NCBI GenBank assembly: GCA_035519135.1
Contig: DATIWX010000135.1
Coordinates: 3,815-67,814, forward strand
Length of the DNA stretch: 64,000 nucleotides
Direction of reading: 5' to 3'
From: VBDM01 sp035519135
Lineage (GTDB): Bacteria; Pseudomonadota; Gammaproteobacteria; Burkholderiales; SG8-39
Part shown: positions 59,739-64,000 of the stretch, one piece after another
Numbering within the stretch: the first letter of the stretch is position 1
How the letters are laid out: each line of letters begins with the position of its first letter
The notes under the pieces: model-generated
Seen by the model: only the letters and a program-made list of their open reading frames with translations
The model's database searches: none
What the model was told of the DNA's origin: nothing
Translations under genes and position numbers: made by a program

Positions 59739-60296
59739 TCACAGCGAAGGTGCGTAGATCGAGAAGATCTCGCCCGGTCGGAGCACGGACGCCGCGACCG
59801 CCCTGCCCAGGACGTCGATCCGGACGAGCTTGTCCGGCGCCTTCAACCTCACCTTTCGATCGATCGCATCGGCCAGGTGTTGGATGATTTCTGCCGTGTG
59901 GTATTGGGCCCAGCCACGCTTCTCCACTTTCATTGCCCACGTCTCCTGCACACCGATGCGCGGCGCCACCTGCTGCTCGATCAACCGCCTGATCGCATCC
60001 AGATCTTTCTCGCACCAGTAGTCCACCGGCACCCACTTGATGGCGAAGCGGAACGACCCCGGCTCACTGTGGTACAGCTCCGCGCATTGGGCGATGACGT
60101 GGCGGTTGTCCAGGCCGCTGTGCACCACGCAAATCCCCGGAACGCCGCTCTTCTCGACGTGTGGCCGCGGATTGCCGAACCGCCCGAGAATGCGCACGAG
60201 CTCTTGCCTGGCGGCGCCGTAGTAGCCCCGGGGATAAGACACCAGCAGGTCCCACGCTCCGGCGCTCAGGCAGTCGACGCAATCGGCGTCCTTCAC
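59739..60296 (-). CDS. THUMP-domain protein (TAN1-like)
   Basis: The 185-residue protein from the GTG at 60296 contains a THUMP-type RNA-binding region. WAMKVEKRGWAQYHTAEIIQ and AIDRKVRLKAPDKLVRIDVL are followed by FSIYAPSL, the arrangement seen in TAN1/archaeal THUMP proteins that support tRNA modification. N-terminal WDLLVSYPRGYYGAARQEL suits the NFLD domain that precedes THUMP. No catalytic domain is attached. It begins two bases after the stop of the PhaC-like gene and belongs to the operon led by the S-adenosylmethionine synthetase. Confidence 0.75.
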   Translation of the reverse strand: MKDADCVDCLSAGAWDLLVSYPRGYYGAARQELVRILGRFGNPRPHVEKSGVPGICVVHSGLDNRHVIAQCAELYHSEPGSFRFAIKWVPVDYWCEKDLDAIRRLIEQQVAPRIGVQETWAMKVEKRGWAQYHTAEIIQHLADAIDRKVRLKAPDKLVRIDVLGRAVAASVLRPGEIFSIYAPSL

Positions 60297-60297
60297 G

Positions 60298-61422
60298 TCA
60301 ATGCGCTCCTGTCCTCGTAATCCATTCCACGATCTTCGGCCACAGCAGCGCGTGCGCGTTGCGGCCCACGAGAGGTCCGACGTGCTGCAGCGACACGCCG
60401 ACGTCGCCCTCGTAATCGAGCACGGTCTTCTCGCGGCTCGCGGCGGCCTCGACGAATGGCAGCACCGCCCCGGGCGGTACCAGTGGGCAGCGCGGATCGA
60501 CCACGCACAGCAGCGGCGCCGTGACGCGCTCTGGCGTTGCGCTGCGTCCGTTGATCTCGAGCGTGCCGCGCAGGAAGCGGTCCTCGCGCACGATCTGCGT
60601 CGCGAGATCGGCGACCAGCCGCCGCGGCAGCGCGAACTCGTCCAGCGCCCAGCGCTCCACCAGCCAATGCGTGCGCAGGCGCGCAGGATCGCCGGCGCTG
60701 AGCACCGCATCCAGCAGGCGCTCGGAGCCGAACACGCTGGGCGCCGCATTGACGCTTGCCGCGCTGAGAAAGGAGCCGGGCAGCGAATCGGGAAGATCGT
60801 CGGGGTCGAGATCCGCGACCATTGCGTTGAACACCGGCGTGTCGGCGCCGAAATGCAGCGGGGCGGCGAGCAACGCGAGGCCTTGCACGCGCTCGGGATG
60901 AAGCGTCGCGAAGATGGCGGCGAACAGCCCGCCGAGCGAATGCGCGAGCAGCACAGCGCGCTCGGCAGCCGCCGCGTCGAGGCAAGCGAGGATCAGACGC
61001 TCGGCGTAGTCGGCGAGACCGAATCGAGGCGGGGCAGGCTGCCAGTCGGCGAGGAGCACCCTCGCGCCCGCCGCGAGGCAGCGGCGCACTGCGCTCACTT
61101 CGGGCGCCAGGTCCCAGATGTAGGGCCGCTTGATCGGCGCCGGCACGATGAGCACGAGCGGCCCGCCTTCCACGCCGCTGCCGTAGCAGCGCAGGCTCAC
61201 GCCTGCGGCATTGAAGGTTTCCCGGTACGGCGCCTGGGCCGGCCCGACGCCGACTGCGTCGAGAAACATGCCTTGCGCGCGCCGCAGCCGGTCGAGCTGC
61301 TTGAAGATTGCCCAGTCCAAGGCGGGATCAAGGCGAACGTGCGGTGGCGCGCGGACGCCGCTGCCGAGCCCGGCGTCGCCGCCTCGCTTCGAGCCGCGCG
61401 ACGCAGCGGTCGCAATAGGCAT
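60298..61422 (-). CDS. PhaC-like alpha/beta hydrolase with serine nucleophile
   Basis: An alpha/beta-hydrolase of about 340-375 residues with the layout of polyhydroxyalkanoate synthase: LVLIVPAPIKRPYIWDL, RVLLADWQPAPPRFGL, nucleophile elbow LLAHSLGGLFAAIF, an Asp in LLCVVDPRCPLVP, and a His in QHVGPLVGRNAH or nearby. Class I-III PHA synthases have Cys in the elbow (GxCxG). This protein has Ser, so hydrolysis or acyl transfer is more likely than polymerisation. The start is uncertain: ATG 61422 overlaps the archaemetzincin gene by 95 bases, and TTG 61320 avoids it. Confidence 0.65.
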   Translation of the reverse strand: MPIATAASRGSKRGGDAGLGSGVRAPPHVRLDPALDWAIFKQLDRLRRAQGMFLDAVGVGPAQAPYRETFNAAGVSLRCYGSGVEGGPLVLIVPAPIKRPYIWDLAPEVSAVRRCLAAGARVLLADWQPAPPRFGLADYAERLILACLDAAAAERAVLLAHSLGGLFAAIFATLHPERVQGLALLAAPLHFGADTPVFNAMVADLDPDDLPDSLPGSFLSAASVNAAPSVFGSERLLDAVLSAGDPARLRTHWLVERWALDEFALPRRLVADLATQIVREDRFLRGTLEINGRSATPERVTAPLLCVVDPRCPLVPPGAVLPFVEAAASREKTVLDYEGDVGVSLQHVGPLVGRNAHALLWPKIVEWITRTGAH

Positions 61423-61957
61423 CGCCCTTGACGTCGGTATCGGCGAGGCTGTTCGAGAAGTGCATGACGCAGCGGGGGTCGGAGCAATGGTCCAGGCCAA
61501 GGGTGTGGCCGAGCTCATGCACCGCTTCCTTGAGCAGACGCGCTCGGAAGAGCTCATCGTTGGCACCGAACAGCAGCCGTGCCGTCGACACCACGCAAGC
61601 GCCGCTTCTTGAGGCGATTCCAAAAACAAAATTGAGATCCGCGGAAAAGAGGTCGCGGTGTGTAATACCGAGGACGTGCCGCGCTCCATGACCGCTTAGG
61701 AGGGCGAGCAGCGGCTCCGCCCGGTGCTGGCCGCGTGTCGACGCGTAAGCCTCCCCCGGCAACGGCACCGGGGTGTCGACGTGCACCGCCGCCACTCCTC
61801 GTCCTGCGAGATCCTCGGCAAGTGCCTGCGCGATCCGCACAGGCATCCCTTCAAATGGCACGATGAAAAGCTCGTCAATAACGATGCGTCTCCGTTGCGC
61901 GGGGGCCTGCCCGGGCATGCCTCCGAAAGAAAATACCGGCTGATCACTGCGCGACAT
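61328..61957 (-). CDS. Archaemetzincin-family metalloprotease
   Basis: A 209-residue protein with the complete archaemetzincin zinc signature HELGHTLGLDHCSDPRC, followed by VMHFSNSLADTD and a CDRC pair that binds the second zinc. These proteases are common in archaea and vertebrates and patchy in bacteria. The bacterial substrate is unknown. The Arg-rich last about 18 residues are probably a read-on beyond the conserved domain. It starts 10 bases after the synthetase stop. I use the ATG at 61957 (MSRSDQPVFSFGG). Confidence 0.9.
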   Translation of the reverse strand: MSRSDQPVFSFGGMPGQAPAQRRRIVIDELFIVPFEGMPVRIAQALAEDLAGRGVAAVHVDTPVPLPGEAYASTRGQHRAEPLLALLSGHGARHVLGITHRDLFSADLNFVFGIASRSGACVVSTARLLFGANDELFRARLLKEAVHELGHTLGLDHCSDPRCVMHFSNSLADTDVKGDAYCDRCVARLEARRRRRARQRRPRATARSP

Positions 61958-61967
61958 GGAAGTCCCG

Positions 61968-63170
61968 CTAGCACACAGGGCAGCGTTCTTCGAGAACTTC
62001 CCGCCACAGTTCGGGCGCGCCCCGCAGATGTGTGCGCACGATCTTTCCGGCGCTTCGCCGCACGGCTTCGATAGCGCTGGTATCCGCAAGGCGCAGGACG
62101 ATGTCGGTGAGCGCCGGATCGTTCACCGGCGAGCCGATGCGACTCAGCAGATAGCAATAGGCTTCGTCCACTCCCGGCAGCTCGTCCGCCAGCGTTCGCG
62201 CAATGCGCCCGGCGAGCAGGTTATAGATCTTCCCGGTATGGCTGACCGGGTTCTTTCCCGCGGCGGCTTCCAGGCTCATCGGCCGGTAGGGTGTGATCAG
62301 GCCGTTGACCCGGTTGCCGCGCCCTATCTGACCGTCGTCGCCAGCTTCGGCCGACAAGCCGGTCACCGTGAGGTAGATGCTGTCCGCCGTCTCGCCGTCC
62401 GCCGCGTTGACTTCGACCTCGATATCCCCGCCTAGGGCCGTGCGCACCGCACTGGCGGCAAGCGAGCGCAAGCGTTCCTTCTTCGCGAAATAGTCGGCGA
62501 GGTCGCGGACGTGGCGGCCGACGAAGGCGCAGGCCACGGTCAGCTCAAGCCGCTCGCCGCTGCGCAGACCCATAACCTTCACGTCGTCGCCGATCTCCGG
62601 GCACGCGGTCCGGGTTTCCGGGGCGCCGAGGACACGCTCGACCTCGAGCACCGCGCGCTCAAGGCGGTCGAGCGGTGCGAAGCCGACGCCGAAGGAGGTA
62701 TCGTTGGCGAGCGGCACGCGGCCTTCGCCGCCGCGAAGGAACAGCTCCGCCAAGTCCGGCGAAGTCTCGCGGATGCGCGGGACGATGCGCACGTCGCGCG
62801 CCGGGTCGATGTTGCGAAGATGCCGTGCGAGCCACTCGCGGCTCAACTCCATCGCGAGCTCGTCCACGGGCACCGCGACGCCCCGAAAGCGCCGTGTCGC
62901 CCGGCCGGCCAGGATGATCTCGATCGGCTCGACGAGCTCTCCGCCACCGAAGGCGGGGCGGGCGGCGCCGCCCAGGAGCAGGGCCTTATCGACGTTGTGG
63001 TGAAGGATCTCGCCGAAGCGCTCGAGATAGAAACGCGAAAGCCCGATGCTCAGGTTCTCCGCGAGCGCGTCGCAGAGGCTGTCGGGATGTCCGCGCCCCT
63101 TGCGCTCGACGATCTCGTGCGGCGCCGCGCCGGGCGGGGGAGAGACGAGGACTGTGATGCCGAGGTTCAT
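61968..63170 (-). CDS. Archaeal-type S-adenosylmethionine synthetase
   Basis: The 400-residue protein belongs to the archaeal MAT family, not bacterial MetK. Visible are IVERKGRGHPDSLCDALAEN, LHHNVDKALLLGG, NDTSFGVGFAPLDRLE, and the long conserved block starting GRGNRVNGLITPYRPMSLEA and ending NPVSHTGKIYN. It makes S-adenosylmethionine from methionine and ATP. GAGGTGA precedes the ATG. It heads an operon with archaemetzincin, PhaC-like, THUMP and Mth938 genes behind an FNR-type site. A housekeeping metK is presumably elsewhere. Confidence 0.93.
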   Translation of the reverse strand: MNLGITVLVSPPPGAAPHEIVERKGRGHPDSLCDALAENLSIGLSRFYLERFGEILHHNVDKALLLGGAARPAFGGGELVEPIEIILAGRATRRFRGVAVPVDELAMELSREWLARHLRNIDPARDVRIVPRIRETSPDLAELFLRGGEGRVPLANDTSFGVGFAPLDRLERAVLEVERVLGAPETRTACPEIGDDVKVMGLRSGERLELTVACAFVGRHVRDLADYFAKKERLRSLAASAVRTALGGDIEVEVNAADGETADSIYLTVTGLSAEAGDDGQIGRGNRVNGLITPYRPMSLEAAAGKNPVSHTGKIYNLLAGRIARTLADELPGVDEAYCYLLSRIGSPVNDPALTDIVLRLADTSAIEAVRRSAGKIVRTHLRGAPELWREVLEERCPVC

Positions 63171-63217
63171 CGTGTCACCTCATATCGGGCATGATGACCG
63201 CCTCTTCTGAGCCTGCT

Positions 63218-63231
63218 TTGCGCAAGATCAA
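63218..63231. promoter_or_regulatory. FNR/ANR-type site between MAT operon and DUF72 gene
   Basis: TTGCGCAAGATCAA has a perfect right half and a weaker left half. Minus -10 is CATCAT (complement of 63191-63196); plus -10 is CAAAGT (63253-63258). The DUF72 ATG at 63267 is 42.5 bases from the centre. Confidence 0.58.
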
Positions 63232-63266
63232 ATGTCGTCGAGCAGAGTCAGGCAAAGTGGCCGGCC

Positions 63267-64000
63267 ATGGAGCAGCGAGCCGCGGCATCCTCCGCCTTCC
63301 GCTCATCCAGCGATGAGCGCATGGCCGGGCGCGCCTTCATTGGCACGAGCGGCTGGATCTATCGCTCGTGGCGCGACGATTTCTACGAGGGCAGGCCGGC
63401 GAGCGAATGGCTGGGTCTCTGCGCAGAGAGGTTCACAGCGATCGAGATCAACGCCACGCACTATCGTCTGCAAAGCGTGCAGACCTTCCGCCGCTGGCGC
63501 GACGAAACCCCGCCCGCCTTCCGCTTCGCGCTCAAGGCGCACCACTATCTCACGCACAACAAGAAGCTGAAGGATCCGCTCCCGCCGATCCGCCTCGAAC
63601 GCAGCCGCGCGGCCGGGCTCGGGGGAAAGCTCGCGGTGGTGCTCTGGCAGCTGCCGCAGAATTTCCACCGCAACCTCGAGCGCCTCGCGGGCTTTGCGCG
63701 CGCGCTGGGCGCATGGCGCCGGGTGCGTCACGCGATCGAGTTTCGCCATCCCTTATGGTTCGATGCCGACGTGGCCGCGTGCCTCGCCGCTCACCGCGTC
63801 GCGGTGTGCCAGTCGGACGCTGCCGACTGGCCGCTGTGGGACGCGGTGACCACCGACCTCGTCTACGTGCGCCTGCACGGCCACGAGCTCACGTACGCTT
63901 CCAACTACTCGGAAGCCGCGCTCCGCGCCTGGGCGCGCAAGCTGCGGCGCTGGACAGCCGAGGGCCGCGACGTGCACGTCTACTTCGACAACGACGCCTA
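63267..64000 (+). CDS. DUF72 family protein (cut by window end)
   Basis: The frame is open to the last base, giving 244 codons of a protein usually about 240-300 residues long. It shows the DUF72 pattern: FIGTSGWIYRSWRDDFYEG, ATHYRLQSVQTFRRWRDETP, FALKAHHYLTHNKKLKD, VLWQLPQNFHRN, IEFRHPLWF, YVRLHGHELTYASNYS and VYFDNDA. It is a TIM-barrel family without a confirmed reaction, sometimes linked to iron-sulfur or DNA repair contexts. The start may instead be the ATG at 63321 (MAGRAFIGTSGW). Confidence 0.88.
   Translation, partial: MEQRAAASSAFRSSSDERMAGRAFIGTSGWIYRSWRDDFYEGRPASEWLGLCAERFTAIEINATHYRLQSVQTFRRWRDETPPAFRFALKAHHYLTHNKKLKDPLPPIRLERSRAAGLGGKLAVVLWQLPQNFHRNLERLAGFARALGAWRRVRHAIEFRHPLWFDADVAACLAAHRVAVCQSDAADWPLWDAVTTDLVYVRLHGHELTYASNYSEAALRAWARKLRRWTAEGRDVHVYFDNDA

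Noticed and set aside
60298..61422. Polyhydroxyalkanoate synthase
   Set aside because: The elbow has Ser (AHSLGG) rather than the Cys required for polymerisation, so only a PhaC-like hydrolase can be claimed.

Overview
The window is GC-rich and densely coded (short gaps, many 1-8 base overlaps). It looks like a chromosomal segment of a facultatively anaerobic or microaerobic proteobacterium, most likely a betaproteobacterium. The reasons are a FixH-type protein at the left edge, DASS, MOT1 and RND transporters, DUF883 and LTXXQ proteins, and FNR/ANR-type operators. No rRNA, tRNA, CRISPR, integrase or transposase gene was recognised. The class assignment is inference.

Layout. 1-3893: end of a fixH-like gene, a small membrane protein and a large hybrid-input histidine kinase. 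3872-5632: flavin monooxygenase. 5629-7340: a scarred, visibly less GC-rich patch with truncated OsmC-like and DUF998 remnants, three small membrane-protein genes, one good integron attC site and one degenerate one. 7589-11784: extradiol dioxygenase, cNMP-binding protein, APH/ATPase fusion and DHH phosphoesterase operon. 11792-17022: RND efflux operon and a chimeric pseudogene. 17036-22604: molybdate/sulfate transporter, EnvZ/OmpR-like pair and Met/Gly/His-rich periplasmic proteins. 22623-27092: cytochromes c, a MenA-like prenyltransferase, Old Yellow Enzyme and an alcohol dehydrogenase. 27179-34871: two universal stress proteins, DASS transporter, alanine dehydrogenase, PolX, archease and RtcB. 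34984-42790: Pao-type molybdenum aldehyde oxidoreductase with cytochromes c and an exported nitroreductase, an ABC exporter and a second nitroreductase. 42821-48879: DUF883, CapA-like protein, ACP-FAAL-acyltransferase fusion, VIT-like membrane protein and an RNase Z-like hydrolase. 48876-53833: UPF0248, RtcA, DksA-like protein, HPF with cold-shock domain, CBS protein, lipoprotein and GNAT. 53826-59318: FadD, FtsH and a divergent Hsp70. 59384-64000: a set of archaeal-flavoured genes (Mth938, THUMP, archaemetzincin, archaeal-type S-adenosylmethionine synthetase), a PhaC-like hydrolase and DUF72.

What ties it together. Fifteen palindromes of the FNR/ANR/Dnr type (TTGAT-N4-ATCAA and close variants) stand in front of nearly every operon from 7.6 kb to the right end. 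Five match the consensus exactly; about 0.06 would be expected by chance in 64 kb. Nearly all have a -10-like hexamer 28.5-29.5 bases from the centre, as in class II FNR promoters. The genes controlled (Usp, HPF, CBS, nitroreductases, FtsH, Hsp70, RNA ligase and cyclase, alanine dehydrogenase, cytochromes) resemble in content the mycobacterial DosR dormancy regulon. I read the window as an oxygen-limitation survival island under one FNR-family regulator, which is not encoded here. At several of these promoters the start codon coincides with the predicted transcription start, so those mRNAs may be leaderless.
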